64,000 nt of DNA. Source: GCA-2720975 sp964469565 (GTDB taxonomy: Bacteria > Planctomycetota > UBA1135 > GCA-002686595). Shown here piece after piece: positions 9,346 through 18,928 of this stretch (the first letter of the stretch is position 1; every line of letters starts with the position of its first letter). The DNA lies in contig CAYXZD010000016.1 in assembly GCA_964469565.1 (NCBI GenBank), forward strand, positions 34,543 through 98,542, written 5' to 3'. The translations under genes and the position numbers were made by a program. Below the pieces are notes generated by a model. That model was not told where the DNA came from. It did no database searches and worked only from the letters and a program-made list of their open reading frames with translations.

Positions 9346-9595
9346 GGGTGCAGGGTAGCGAGCCCCGCTCGGCTCCCCCAAGCAGCCTTCATTGGTTTTT
9401 CGGGCTCCCGACTCCCGCCGAGCGCAGTGCTGGCCCAGCGAGGATGGCCATCCAGACTCAGGCCCGCCCACCGTTACGCTATGGGATCAAGCGGGTGCCT
9501 GCTTGGCTGGCGTGTGCAATCTGGGGGCTTCGTTGGCGCTGCCCGAGAGGTGGATGTTTCATGGGCTTGTACGCATCCAGCGGCGGGAATGCCGG

Positions 9596-10642
9596 CTAAT
9601 TCACGGTCCACAACTCCTCACTGGTCCAATCATCGACCGAACCGGAGCCGGTGGCCCACCAGGCAGTGGATTGCAGCCAGGGCAGGGTCTGCTTGCCGAA
9701 ATGGACGGTGTCGAGAATGAGGTCGGCATCGGTGTGTTGGACGAAGAAGTCACCCGGATCGTTGCCGAAAAACTTGAGACCGGGCCGCCCGTCGTCGTAG
9801 AGCACGGCGCTGGCCAGATCCACGGGAACCCATCCCAAGCCCTTGCACCAAAACTCGGCCTCGGCGTGGGTTTCACTGTAGGCAACCCCAAACCACTCCT
9901 TGCCTTGTTGAGAGGAGCGCAGCCAACGCCCCACAAGAACGCGGGCTGGAATGTCATTGGCCCGCATGAGTGCCGTGAACAGAATCGAAAGGCCCCCGCA
10001 GTCACCCTCCCTGTCTTCGCACAACACCTGGGGCGTGCGCGACATGGTGTTGGCGTAGGAGTACTCGAAACTGTTCTTGATGGCGAGGAAACAGCGACGT
10101 CCGTAGTCGAGGTCACTCTCATCCTCACCACGCTTTAGTTCATTTTGTTTCAACCAAGTCTGAACGGCCGGTGAGTCGAGGGAATACCGGCCGCGAGTGA
10201 TGAGGGTCTGGCGGCGCTCGTCTCGCTCTAGATTGGGCACCCGCGGGGGGCGGCCTTCGTACACGTCCCTGCTGACAAGGCGGCGAGACCGGATCACCGC
10301 AGAATAATGGAGCTGCACACGGCAGTTCTTGGTGGGAAGCCCCCTTCCGACCTGGTGGCGCGCACGCAGCACGGGCCTGCTGAGCTCACTGGATTCTGTC
10401 GTCTCCTTTCCCGAGGGGTCGAGCGCAGTCTTGACTTCTGTCTGTCCGCTCAAGGTTGGGGCGATGGGCGCGATCAGCACCCATTCGGATGCATTCAGTT
10501 TGGGAGCGTGGATGGTCTGGTCGAGGACGGCCTCGATGCGACGAATCGGGCGAATGTCGAGAACGTACTCTTGAAGAGTTCCTGCGGCATGAACTGGACT
10601 GATCGCCAGCGTGACGAGGAGCAGGCTGAGGGGGCGCATCAT
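9596..10642 (-). CDS. Exported transglutaminase-like protein
   Basis: A 348-residue protein with a clear signal peptide (RPLSLLLVTLAISPVHAA) and a C-terminal transglutaminase-like domain. The catalytic triad is visible: Cys in GDCGGLSILF, His in SETHAEAEFW, Asp in WVPVDLAS. In bacteria these domains mostly act as cysteine peptidases or cross-linking enzymes in the envelope. It is third in the operon pdxJ - selenoprotein - transglutaminase, 27 bp after the selenoprotein stop. The substrate is unknown. The N-terminal 170 residues are an unassigned, probably beta-rich domain. Confidence 0.85.
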   Translation of the reverse strand: MMRPLSLLLVTLAISPVHAAGTLQEYVLDIRPIRRIEAVLDQTIHAPKLNASEWVLIAPIAPTLSGQTEVKTALDPSGKETTESSELSRPVLRARHQVGRGLPTKNCRVQLHYSAVIRSRRLVSRDVYEGRPPRVPNLERDERRQTLITRGRYSLDSPAVQTWLKQNELKRGEDESDLDYGRRCFLAIKNSFEYSYANTMSRTPQVLCEDREGDCGGLSILFTALMRANDIPARVLVGRWLRSSQQGKEWFGVAYSETHAEAEFWCKGLGWVPVDLASAVLYDDGRPGLKFFGNDPGDFFVQHTDADLILDTVHFGKQTLPWLQSTAWWATGSGSVDDWTSEELWTVN

Positions 10643-10669
10643 GGCCCTAGCCTAGCACGCAGCAGAGGA

Positions 10670-12193
10670 TTAGTCGGACTTGCCCTGCGGGCTACCCGGA
10701 TGGCGAATGGGAATTGTGATCCTTTGGGTCAGGAATTGGCAAGCTCCTTGCTCGCGATCACACACCGGGTAAAACGCCTGTACGCGCAGGGTGGCGGGCA
10801 GGCTGGATGTGGGTGGGCCTTGGAGATCTGGCTGGGGTGGACGGATTTCAAATTCGGCCAGCCAGGGGCCTGATCGCTCCTGGGACCCCTCGATGGGGCC
10901 GACTCGAGGAGCCCGAGCTTCAATCAGTTTGCGCGGAGTCACCCAGCCCTCAGGCAGGTCAATCCACAGTTTGACCGGGCCGCCCAGAGGGTCGATATGA
11001 GCCGGAGCGAGTGCTTGAAGAGAGAGGTGTACCCTTGCGCTTCCAGCGGGTTCGCGCACGCGCTTGGAACTGACTCCTGTGTGAAGAGCTACGCTGGAGG
11101 TGACGCGCACCAAACCAGCAGTGTCCAGGGGAACTTCACTTTTCGGGTCGGGGTGTGGGGCTTCGCCTTGGGGTGATGGGATACTGCGAGTACCCTTGGC
11201 AATCTCGGCACCCGAGAGCTGGACCTGCAAGGATTTGGGCACCTCACCCCGCGCGCGTATCTCCTCGGTAGCGGTGCCGACCCAGTCGTAAAAGGGATAG
11301 GGCTTGTCCAGCCGTGGACCCCATTGCTGCAATCGTCTGCGCCAAATGTACTGGGAGGGCTGACGCATCAGTGCATCCATCCACCAGTCAAGGGCCGCTT
11401 GGAAATCACATGGGTCCGCATGGGAGCTGTCAAAGCGCATGCGCAAGGCCGTGCCGTACTGGAATGCGGCAGCGGGCGGCGCCTGGTCTGCGTTGGCGGC
11501 TGCACGGAGCGTGGCGAGGTGTCTTGCCCAAGTGTCCGACTCGAATGGGGCTTGGCTGTCGGATCGTTGGGCGAGGAGGGCATGGATGGCCCCCATGGCG
11601 GGGGTGGGTCTTGAGCTAGCGCGCTTGTCTCTTTCTTGTTGAGGGGGGGCGGGCTTGGACATGAAGCCCGCCACAAACTGTTCGTCGAAACGCCTTACGT
11701 CGAATGGCTCGTCTTGCACGATGCCTGCTTCATCAACGGCGTTCACGACGGGTACTGCCGTGACGCTTGTAAGGTTGAACGGGTCCCACAGGATGGGCCA
11801 CTCTATTTCCTTCCACTGGGCGAACAGTTCACAGCGCTGGGGGTGTTGTTCTTGGGTGATCCCGATAACGAGCAGGTCCCCGGATCCTCGCAAGGCTCGT
11901 GTTTTTTCGTGCCAGACTGGCACGTGCGATCGGCAGCCTGCTCACCAGGAGGCGAACTGGATGAGGAGAACTTTTTGACCTCGCAGTGCTGCTAGGTCTA
12001 TCCAGCCGCTGCCGTCGATCTTTGGGAGCATGATCCGGGGCAGGGGTTGCCCGGGCTGAATCGGATTGGCCCCTCCAGGTGCGTCATCCGCGAGAGGGGT
12101 GGCAGTTCGAGAATGGGGGCTGTGATCGGCCGCAGTCGTAGAGCCCAGAACAGCCAGGGAGATGAACCCAACCAGTAAGCGCATCGAGCTCAT
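10670..12193 (-). CDS. Predicted selenoprotein: exported redoxin with UxxC site fused to a DsbD-alpha-like domain
   Basis: One 508-codon reading frame interrupted only by UGA at codon 84 (11944-11942). Before it lie a signal peptide (residues 1-22, ending STTAA) and the start of a thioredoxin fold (LLIQFASW). After it come AGCRSHVPVWHEKTRAL, DLLVIGITQEQHP and DPFNLTSVTAVPVV, the normal continuation of a redoxin domain. The UGA therefore replaces the first cysteine of W-C-x-x-C, giving U84-A-G-C87. A stem-loop of bacterial SECIS type starts 17 nt after the UGA. The C-terminus (about 390-505) resembles the DsbD alpha domain with a Cys pair (CDREQGAC). A gene finder would call two genes, 12193-11942 and one starting at GTG 11923. 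ATG 12193 overlaps the pdxJ stop (ATGA). Probable role: periplasmic thiol-disulfide exchange. Alternative: a TGA nonsense mutation or base error in place of TGC/TGT. Confidence 0.85.
11908..11924 (-). promoter_or_regulatory. Bacterial SECIS-like stem-loop
   Basis: In the mRNA (minus strand) the 17 nt read CGUGCC-AGUCU-GGCACG, a perfect 6-bp stem, or 7 bp if the A-U pair closes on a GUC loop. It begins 17 nt after the UGA, and the loop G is 25 nt after it. Known bacterial SECIS elements lie in this range and have a G at loop position one or two followed by U. The stem covers codons 90-96 of the selenoprotein, so its coding is constrained as expected. Confidence 0.8.
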
Positions 12194-12903
12194 GGTTTCA
12201 TCAACCTTAGCATCGAGGCGACGGATTCGGTGACCCCCGTGGTCAGTGCCCGCGCCACGAGGGCGAACCCAATATTGAGCTCTTCGACTCCTGGCAGGCG
12301 AGCGATGGGGGCCACGTTGTCGTGATCGAGGCCGTGTCCTGCATTCACTCGGAGGCCGATGGAGAGGGCGTATTCGCAGGCGCGCTGGAGCCGTTCCAGT
12401 TCCTCCTCTCGCGCCCCGGCCTGGGCGTTGGCGTAAGGGCCGGTGTGCAATTCGACAAAGGGTGCGCCCACGGACTTGGCTGCATCGAGTTGTTTGAAGT
12501 CCGGGTCGATAAACAGACTCACAAGGCCGCCGGTTTCGCTCAGGGCTGGGACGGCCTCCAGTAGACGTGCTCGTTCACCTGCGACATCGAGGCCTCCTTC
12601 TGTCGTGATTTCAGCGCGGTTTTCAGGTACGAGGCAAAACGCCCCAGCTCCGCTGGCGAGGGCAATCCCGATCATCTCCTGATCTAGGCTGCACTCAAGA
12701 TTGACGAGTGCGTCGGTGGCCTGGATGGCCCGGGTTACATCGTCGTCTTGGATGTGCCGGCGGTCCTTGCGCAGGTGCAAGGTGAGTCCGTGTGCTCCTG
12801 CCTCTAGGCACTGCAGGCCCCATGAAATGGGATCGGGGAAGGCGGCTCGGCGGGCCTGGCGCACCGTGGCGATGTGATCGATATTGACGTGGAGGCGCTG
12901 CAT
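12190..12903 (-). CDS. pdxJ: Pyridoxine 5'-phosphate synthase
   Basis: Last step of the DXP-dependent vitamin B6 pathway: joins 3-amino-2-oxopropyl phosphate and deoxyxylulose phosphate. 237 residues, normal for the family, TIM barrel. Motifs: LHVNIDHIATVRQAR at the start, HLRKDRRHIQDDDV, VPENRAEITTEGGLD, INAGHGLDH-type sequence VNAGHGLDHDNV, and ELNIGFALVARAL at the end. ATG 12903 fits the family; the open frame extends to 13005. First gene of the operon with the selenoprotein (4-bp overlap) and transglutaminase. pdxJ and rsmD are divergent with about 180 bp between them. Confidence 0.96.
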   Translation of the reverse strand: MQRLHVNIDHIATVRQARRAAFPDPISWGLQCLEAGAHGLTLHLRKDRRHIQDDDVTRAIQATDALVNLECSLDQEMIGIALASGAGAFCLVPENRAEITTEGGLDVAGERARLLEAVPALSETGGLVSLFIDPDFKQLDAAKSVGAPFVELHTGPYANAQAGAREEELERLQRACEYALSIGLRVNAGHGLDHDNVAPIARLPGVEELNIGFALVARALTTGVTESVASMLRLMKP

Positions 12904-13082
12904 GATCAGGGCAGTATAGAGTGCTTGGCTGGGTCCGTCTGCCTCGGGCTCAGCAGCTAGGTTTGGGAGGCATTTGGCGGCCTGTCCGCAGTGGCTTCGC
13001 ACCACTCAGGCGGTTAGTTTCCGATGGGTTGATGAGGGAGGGAGGTCAGCCCTCTCGGCGGACAGGAGAGTCGGGTAAGCTC

Positions 13083-13673
13083 ATGCCCATGCGTATCATC
13101 GCTGGAGAGTTTCGAGGGCGCACACTGCTGGGGCCCCCGGATCGGGCGACACGGCCCATGTTGAACCGCGTGCGGGAGGCGCTGTTCTCGACCCTTGGGG
13201 ATTGCGTGCAGGAGGCCCGGGTCTTGGACCTGTTCGCAGGCACGGGCAGCTTGGGCCTTGAGGCCTTGAGCCGAGGTGCCCAGGCCGTGCACTTCCTGGA
13301 GCGGGACCGCCGCGCGGTCCAGCGGGGTCTCGAGAACGTGGGCACCCTCAAAGTCCAAGACCGTGTGCAGTGGACGAAAGGTGATGCCCTCGCGAGCATT
13401 CATTGGCAGGTGATGCAGGATCAACCGGATCTAGTCTTCATGGACCCGCCCTACCCGTTCATCCGCACTCGACAAGGCCGAGCACAACTCCTGGAATGCG
13501 TGAAGTCCTTGCTCGCAGAGCACATGCACAGTGATGGCATTCTCGTGCTCCACACCCACCCCCGGGACCTTCGCGGTGAAGAGCTATTGATGCTCTGCGG
13601 GGGCACCGCTCCCGAGCCGCGAGTTTACGGAAACACTGCCCTTTGGTACTTGCACGCGGGCTGCGATTCCTAG
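13083..13673 (+). CDS. rsmD: 16S rRNA (guanine-966-N2)-methyltransferase
   Basis: SAM-dependent methylase that modifies G966 of 16S rRNA during 30S assembly. 196 residues. It begins MRIIAGEFRGRTL, has the SAM motif LDLFAGTGSLGLEALSRGA near residue 45 and the catalytic DPPYPF near residue 120. ATG 13083 or 13089 are both suitable; a GGAGAG segment lies a short distance upstream. Divergent from pdxJ. Family assignment is secure. Confidence 0.94.
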   Translation: MPMRIIAGEFRGRTLLGPPDRATRPMLNRVREALFSTLGDCVQEARVLDLFAGTGSLGLEALSRGAQAVHFLERDRRAVQRGLENVGTLKVQDRVQWTKGDALASIHWQVMQDQPDLVFMDPPYPFIRTRQGRAQLLECVKSLLAEHMHSDGILVLHTHPRDLRGEELLMLCGGTAPEPRVYGNTALWYLHAGCDS

Positions 13674-13718
13674 GGACTCAATCCGGATCACCCCATCGCT
13701 TTGACTGCACAAGGGGGT

Positions 13719-13779
13719 TCAGGCTAGGGGGCCCAGGCTAGGGGACCCAGACGAGGGGACCCAGACGAGGGGACCCAGT
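13719..13779. repeat. Short tandem repeat, 14-bp unit
   Basis: About four imperfect copies of a 14-bp unit close to GGGGACCCAGACGA between rsmD and the membrane glycosyltransferase. The last copies are identical and the first have GGCTA in place of GACGA. It has the same period as the array at 50.65-50.96 kb but a different sequence. Confidence 0.8.
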
Positions 13780-13945
13780 CTCAAAGATAGAATGATGAGA
13801 ACGGGGCAAGGATGCCCCAAGCTCGATTGCCGCTGGTCGGGGTACCTTTGGGGATGTTGGGCAGGGTCTTTGAAGCAGTTGGGGTCAGCTGCGCGTCGAT
13901 GAGTTGGCCCATGGAAGCGACGGCCCCGACCTGCAGTGAACCCCG

Positions 13946-15616
13946 GTGAAGATCCGAATCGACACTGGATTAGGGGCGTTGCGGCACGCGGCTGACCGAG
14001 TCGGTGTTCGAACACTCCTGCACTTGGTGGCGCTCACGGCGATGTACTTCCTCATTGCCGCCAATGTGCAAGACTTACGAGGGGCCTTCCACAGTGGCAT
14101 GGGTGCCCACAATGATGAGCCGGCTCATGTAGTCACGGGTGTGATGGCAAGCGAGTACCTAGCGAATCACGCATTTACCCACCCCCTGCGCTTCGCCGAG
14201 GATTACTACTTGCATTACCCCAAGGTGGTGATGGGGCACTACCCGCCGGTATTTTACGGTATTCAGGCGCTTTGGATGAACGTCTTCGGTATCTCAGGAG
14301 GGTCTCTGATCATGCTCATGAGCCTCATGATGGCCCTCGTGGCCACCATGATTGCGTTCAGCCTGCTTGAGGAATGCGGAGGTGTCGGCGCGGGCATCAT
14401 GGGGCTGTTGTTTGTCGTCATGCCCATGGTTCAGGAGTACGGCGGCATGGTCATGACAGAAGTGCCCCTTGCGTTCTTCTGCACGTTGGCACTCATCCAG
14501 TTTGGGCGCTTCCTTGATTCGGAGTCCAGGGGCGATGCTGTCCTCTTCGGCCTTTGGGCGAGTGTGGCGATCATGACGAGGGGCAGCGCCCTTGCTTTGG
14601 GTCTCGTTCCACCGATCGCCCTGTGTTTGGCGAACCGTGTTCGCGTACTGCTGCGTCCCGCGATTTGGTACGCCGCAGGAACGGTGGCCGTTGTGTGTGC
14701 CCCGTGGTATTGGGTGACCTTGGGCATTGCCACCCGAACGTGGGCCGGTGGGCCGTCTCCGAGTTGGGAGTACGCCATGGTCGGCCTTCCGCATCACTTG
14801 AATTCAATGCTGAAACTGGGAGGAGTGAGTGCACTGGTTATGGCAAGTTTGGGGGTCGTGAGTTTGTATGCGCGACCGACTCTGCAGGGAAAGTGGTTTG
14901 CGCTGATGGCCTTCCCTCCGAGCCTCGTGGCAATGCACTGCATCATTCCCGCCAATACGGACGAGCGATACATGATCCCCGCTGCCCCCGCGCTCATCAT
15001 GTTGGTGGCCGTGGGTGCGGCTGCGGTGACTAAGTCGAGGGCCCTGGGACCTAGCCGCCTGGCCAAGGCTGCTCCTTGGTTGCTCTTCGTCGGGTTGTTC
15101 TTGGCGGAGACATTCGAACTGCCGCGCAAACAGGTGCAGGGGTTTGCCTCGGGCGTGCATGCGGTAATGAGCATACCTGCATTGGATGATTCGGTTGTTC
15201 TGATTGCTTCGGATGGGCTGGGTGAGGGCGCATTCGTTGCTGCAGCGGCCTTGGCTGAGCCCGATCCCAAGCGGATTATCCTGCGCGCGAGCAATGTGCT
15301 TTGCCACGACGATTTCTATGGTGGAAACTACCAGGCGCTCTATCCTACCCGTCCGGAATTAGAGCAACGCCTGCGCGAGATTCCCGTGGGAGTGATTGCA
15401 TTAGACTCAAGCATGCGAAGTGAGAACCGGGCTCCACACCATGCGCATTTGAGGGAAGTGATTGACGCTCGACCAGAGCTTTGGAATCTCGTCGTGACCG
15501 TTGATATTGTCCGCAACGGAACCCTGTTCCCTGATGCGCTGAGTGTCTACCGGCAAGTCGGCCATCAGAGGCTTCCCCGGCTGGATCTCCGGCTCACTGA
15601 CGTGCAAGGTCAATGA
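13946..15616 (+). CDS. Polytopic membrane glycosyltransferase, GT39/ArnT-like
   Basis: 556 residues with about ten hydrophobic helices and an early periplasmic loop carrying acidic residues (AHNDEPAHVVTGVMASEYL). The DEP-type motif between helices 1 and 2 and the YPPVFYG segment fit the dolichyl-phosphate-mannose/ArnT superfamily, which moves sugars from lipid carriers to acceptors outside the membrane. The C-terminal about 130 residues form a soluble domain. The start is GTG 13946, and ATG 14040 is a shorter alternative. Donor and acceptor cannot be told. It stands alone on the plus strand, convergent with the helicase. Confidence 0.75.
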   Translation: MKIRIDTGLGALRHAADRVGVRTLLHLVALTAMYFLIAANVQDLRGAFHSGMGAHNDEPAHVVTGVMASEYLANHAFTHPLRFAEDYYLHYPKVVMGHYPPVFYGIQALWMNVFGISGGSLIMLMSLMMALVATMIAFSLLEECGGVGAGIMGLLFVVMPMVQEYGGMVMTEVPLAFFCTLALIQFGRFLDSESRGDAVLFGLWASVAIMTRGSALALGLVPPIALCLANRVRVLLRPAIWYAAGTVAVVCAPWYWVTLGIATRTWAGGPSPSWEYAMVGLPHHLNSMLKLGGVSALVMASLGVVSLYARPTLQGKWFALMAFPPSLVAMHCIIPANTDERYMIPAAPALIMLVAVGAAAVTKSRALGPSRLAKAAPWLLFVGLFLAETFELPRKQVQGFASGVHAVMSIPALDDSVVLIASDGLGEGAFVAAAALAEPDPKRIILRASNVLCHDDFYGGNYQALYPTRPELEQRLREIPVGVIALDSSMRSENRAPHHAHLREVIDARPELWNLVVTVDIVRNGTLFPDALSVYRQVGHQRLPRLDLRLTDVQGQ

Positions 15617-15640
15617 CCTGTTGGAGTCAGACTGACCCGT

Positions 15641-17221
15641 TCAGCGTCGCCGGCGGCCTCGGGCGGATCCGCGCGAAGCTCCCCGTGAGGATCCCCGAAC
15701 TGATCGCCGAGATGATCCCCTTGCCGATCGGCGAGAAGACCTCGATGAACTACGCCGGGAAGGTCCGGATTCGTGCTGCAAGTCGAACGTAGACTCTGAC
15801 TCGGACTTTGGCCCAGCGCTCGTCCGCATACGTTGGCGACGGCGGGCAGCCTTGGTCTTAGGATTCTTGGGTGTGCGATCTTCGCCCCGATGAGAGTCGA
15901 TTCCTGCACCAAAACCAGACTGGGGGTGTTGGGACCTTGGCACTCCACCAAAACCGCGACTCGGCTTGGGTTGACTGGCCCGGGCTTGACCGCGCTTAGC
16001 CTGACCACGCTTGGGCTTGTCATAGGAGCGGGGGGCGCGGTAGCCGCGGCGACCAGAAATGTCGGCTGCGCCGGGGCCAGAGAATTCGTTCAACTCCACT
16101 CGTGGAATCTGCATCTTCAGCTTGCGCTCAATGGCTCGCACGGCGCTGTAATCTTCGCCCGTGACAAAGGTGCAGGCTTGACCGCTTTTTTCTGAGCGGC
16201 CCGTGCGCCCGATGCGGTGGGTATATGCGTCCGGCGTATTGGGCACATCGTAATTGATGACGTGGCTGACTCCCGCTACGTCGATCCCGCGCGCGGCAAT
16301 GTCCGTGGCGACTAGGACGTCATATTGCCCTTTGCGAAAGCCCTGCATGGCCTGCTGGCGCTTGCTCTGGCTCATGTTGCCTTGGAGTGCAACCGCCCTC
16401 ATCCCGGTTCGCTCCAGGTCGCGGGCGAGGCGTTTTGTGCGGTGCTTGGTGCGCAGGAAAACGATGGCTGAAGTGAAGTCTGGCTGATTGAGAAGGTGCT
16501 GCAAGAGGGCCGTCTTACGGCTTTGATCCACGGGGTACAGGGCGTGATCGATGGTCTCGGCAGGTGCGCTGATGGCAAGCTCAACCACTTGGGGGTTGTG
16601 CAGAAGGTCGTCGGTAAGCTTGCGGATTTCCCGGGGCATGGTGGCCGAGAACAGCAGGTTTTGCCGCGGGGTGGGAAGGCGTTTGAGAATGCGACGAATG
16701 TCAGGCAAGAAGCCCATGTCGAGCATGTGGTCGGCCTCATCGAGGACAAGAACCTCCAGCCCATCGAAGCGTGCATCGCCGCTGCCCATCAGGTCGAGAA
16801 GCCGGCCGGGGCAGGCGACGACGATGTCGGGGTGGGCCTTGAGCCCCCGTTTTTGGGGAACAGCACTCACGCCGCCGAAGACCGTTATCGCGCGCACATT
16901 GGTGTACTTGGCGAGACTCTCGATGTCGCCGTGAATCTGGATCGCCAGTTCGCGGGTGGGGGCGAGAATGAGGGCGCGCGGGTTTTTGCCTTTGGATGCA
17001 ACGAGGCGCTCGATGATCGGCAGGGCGAAGGCCGCCGTCTTGCCTGTGCCGGTTTGAGCTAGGCCCAAGACGTCGCGGCCCTTCAGGGCGGCTGGGATGG
17101 CTTTGGCCTGAATGGGGCGAGGCTGGGTGAAACCAGCGTCGGTGATGGCCCTCAGCGTGTTCTTGCTGAGTCCAAAGGATGTGAATCCTCCCTTGCGGGA
17201 GCTTGCTTGCAGTGCGCTCAT
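15641..17221 (-). CDS. rhlE: DEAD-box RNA helicase, RhlE type
   Basis: ATP-dependent RNA helicase of 526 residues. The core carries all key motifs: Q motif and F (FTQPRPIQ), motif I AQTGTGKT near 55, PTRELAIQ, DEAD in VLDEADHMLDMGF, SATMP, and HRIGRTGR. After about residue 375 there is a long basic, low-complexity tail rich in Arg, Ser and Gly that ends in RGRRRR. Such tails bind RNA and are typical of RhlE/CsdA-like enzymes in ribosome assembly or cold adaptation. The assignment to RhlE rather than another DEAD subgroup rests on the short spacing and the basic tail and is moderately sure. Confidence 0.88.
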   Translation of the reverse strand: MSALQASSRKGGFTSFGLSKNTLRAITDAGFTQPRPIQAKAIPAALKGRDVLGLAQTGTGKTAAFALPIIERLVASKGKNPRALILAPTRELAIQIHGDIESLAKYTNVRAITVFGGVSAVPQKRGLKAHPDIVVACPGRLLDLMGSGDARFDGLEVLVLDEADHMLDMGFLPDIRRILKRLPTPRQNLLFSATMPREIRKLTDDLLHNPQVVELAISAPAETIDHALYPVDQSRKTALLQHLLNQPDFTSAIVFLRTKHRTKRLARDLERTGMRAVALQGNMSQSKRQQAMQGFRKGQYDVLVATDIAARGIDVAGVSHVINYDVPNTPDAYTHRIGRTGRSEKSGQACTFVTGEDYSAVRAIERKLKMQIPRVELNEFSGPGAADISGRRGYRAPRSYDKPKRGQAKRGQARASQPKPSRGFGGVPRSQHPQSGFGAGIDSHRGEDRTPKNPKTKAARRRQRMRTSAGPKSESESTFDLQHESGPSRRSSSRSSRRSARGSSRRSVRGSSRGASRGSARGRRRR

Positions 17222-17589
17222 ACGGACGTGGAGTTCTAGTGCGGAAAGGGGCGCGATCTAGAGGAACGCGACCGCTCAGGCTTTCGTGGGGCCCGACCTA
17301 TCCAGCAGGAAACAAGTCAGTTTGAGATAGCGCGGGTCGCATCCACTGGATTCGTTCGTCGAGAACTCGCACAGAGCCGAGTGGGGCTCCGAGGTGGAAG
17401 GATTCTGCTGCACGCCGTTTTGCCAAATGGCGGACGGCATTCTAGGACCCCTGGCGGTGACGGGGGAAGGCCTGCTGAGGGGAAAGCTCTCATTGGCCTG
17501 GGGGTTGTCCCAATCACGGCACTGATCGCCGGATTGGGCCGACGCACTCAGTTGTATGCGATGGCATGTGTGTACGGTTTGTCACCCGC
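17222..17589. other. Intergenic region, 368 bp, nothing recognised
   Basis: Between the helicase start and the glycosyltransferase stop, both on the minus strand. No conserved reading frame, clear hairpin or repeat was seen. It probably holds the helicase promoter. Confidence 0.5.
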
Positions 17590-18834
17590 TTATCCAGCCT
17601 CAGAGGGCTTGCGTGCGAAGAACCCCCCGAGCGCCTCGTGCGCACTGCTTGGCGAATGCTCTCGACTCACTCTTCTCATGGCGGATTGTGCAAGGCTCAG
17701 TCTGCGTGCAGGGTCTTGGCGCAGACGGGCCACCTGGTGCAATAGTTCGCTTGCATCAGCACCGATGACGACCCCCTGCTCTTGAGGACCACGGATTCCC
17801 CGTAGGGCGGCTTCGGTTCCCACGACGGGCACACCGCGCCCCATGGCTTCCAACACTTTTAGCTTGACCCCGCCAGCGAGGGAATAGGGGGCGAGCACAC
17901 AGGCTGCCTTGGCATAAAACTCGTCCAGATCCTGAACGTAGCCAAGGACTTCCACGCCTGCAGCTCGCAGGCGGTCCCGTAGCCTCCGTCGGATTCCTCG
18001 GCCACCGATACACAGGCGCAGACCCGCTGGGGATTCGGATTGTTCTAGGGCACGGGCTAGATGGGCGAGGGCTAACTCGTTGGGAGCCCAAGTCCACACC
18101 CCAAGCATGACGGCGTCGAAGGGGAATTCCTGAACGTGGGTTGGCGGTGAAGGTTGGTGTACAAGGTGATGTAGCGCTGGCGGGACGGTAAGTACCGGAC
18201 AGACACTCACCTGGCGAATCCAGTGAGTGTCTGCATCGCACAGGCTCAAGACACCATCGACAGATTGCCAAGCGAGTTCCTCGCGCTGTTTCAGTAGCCC
18301 CGCTTCGCGTTTCATCCAAGGGCGCAGGGGTGCGGCCACGAGGTCTTGGGCATCGCTCCACAGTTGATGTTCGATGTTGTGTGCATCGAGGTACACGCGC
18401 GTGTGGCGGCGTGCGTTGGCTACATACTGCAGCATGGGCAGGGTAGCGAGGATAGCCGTGGGTTGTAGATGGTCGAGCAGTGAGGCGACCGTTCGCGCCA
18501 TCTGTGGGTTTTCGAACTTGACCTCAGAATAGGGCCGCACCGACAGGATCGAGTGTGCTGCGGCCTTGAAGAAAGCCAGGGGATGGCGGCGAATCCGTAC
18601 CCGATGAGGCACGAGTGAAACATGGGAGGCGGGCAGGGGCGAGCCTGTCTGACCCTCTGCGAGGGTGTCCCCGTCGGGTGCTTCAAACGATGCTAAATGA
18701 ACGTCACCGAGCTCACAGAGCGCCCGCACAAGCTGATCGTAACGGAGCTTGTGCCCGGCATTGGCGGGCCACGGGGATTCGTGTGTGAGGTAGAGGAACT
18801 GAATGGGACCTAGAATACCATCTGCCCAAAACAC
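17590..18834 (-). CDS. Glycosyltransferase, GT4 family
   Basis: Cytoplasmic sugar transferase of 414 residues with a two-Rossmann GT-B fold. It starts near FLYLTHESPWPANAGHKLR, the glycine loop typical of the sugar-transferase group found in exopolysaccharide clusters. The C-terminal half has WTWAPNELALAHL, GGRGIRRRLRDRL, and the donor-site segment LEAMGRGVPVVGTEAALRG. Donor and acceptor are unknown. There are no other polysaccharide genes next to it. ATG 18834 is taken; the conserved part begins about ten residues later. Confidence 0.88.
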   Translation of the reverse strand: MFWADGILGPIQFLYLTHESPWPANAGHKLRYDQLVRALCELGDVHLASFEAPDGDTLAEGQTGSPLPASHVSLVPHRVRIRRHPLAFFKAAAHSILSVRPYSEVKFENPQMARTVASLLDHLQPTAILATLPMLQYVANARRHTRVYLDAHNIEHQLWSDAQDLVAAPLRPWMKREAGLLKQREELAWQSVDGVLSLCDADTHWIRQVSVCPVLTVPPALHHLVHQPSPPTHVQEFPFDAVMLGVWTWAPNELALAHLARALEQSESPAGLRLCIGGRGIRRRLRDRLRAAGVEVLGYVQDLDEFYAKAACVLAPYSLAGGVKLKVLEAMGRGVPVVGTEAALRGIRGPQEQGVVIGADASELLHQVARLRQDPARRLSLAQSAMRRVSREHSPSSAHEALGGFFARKPSEAG

Positions 18835-18928
18835 GATGGCTTCTTGCTTGGGGATTGCCGCTCGCGTGCGATCGCTGGAGGGGAAACTTTCCCTGGCTAC
18901 GGGCGGAGCAACTCCTTAGCTTGCGTTG

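Noticed and set aside
9392..10138. Long plus-strand frame
   Set aside because: It is a shadow of the dapA upstream region and the transglutaminase gene, which has clear family motifs on the other strand.
14294..15307. Several minus-strand frames of 100-167 residues
   Set aside because: They lie opposite the polytopic membrane protein and have no family features.
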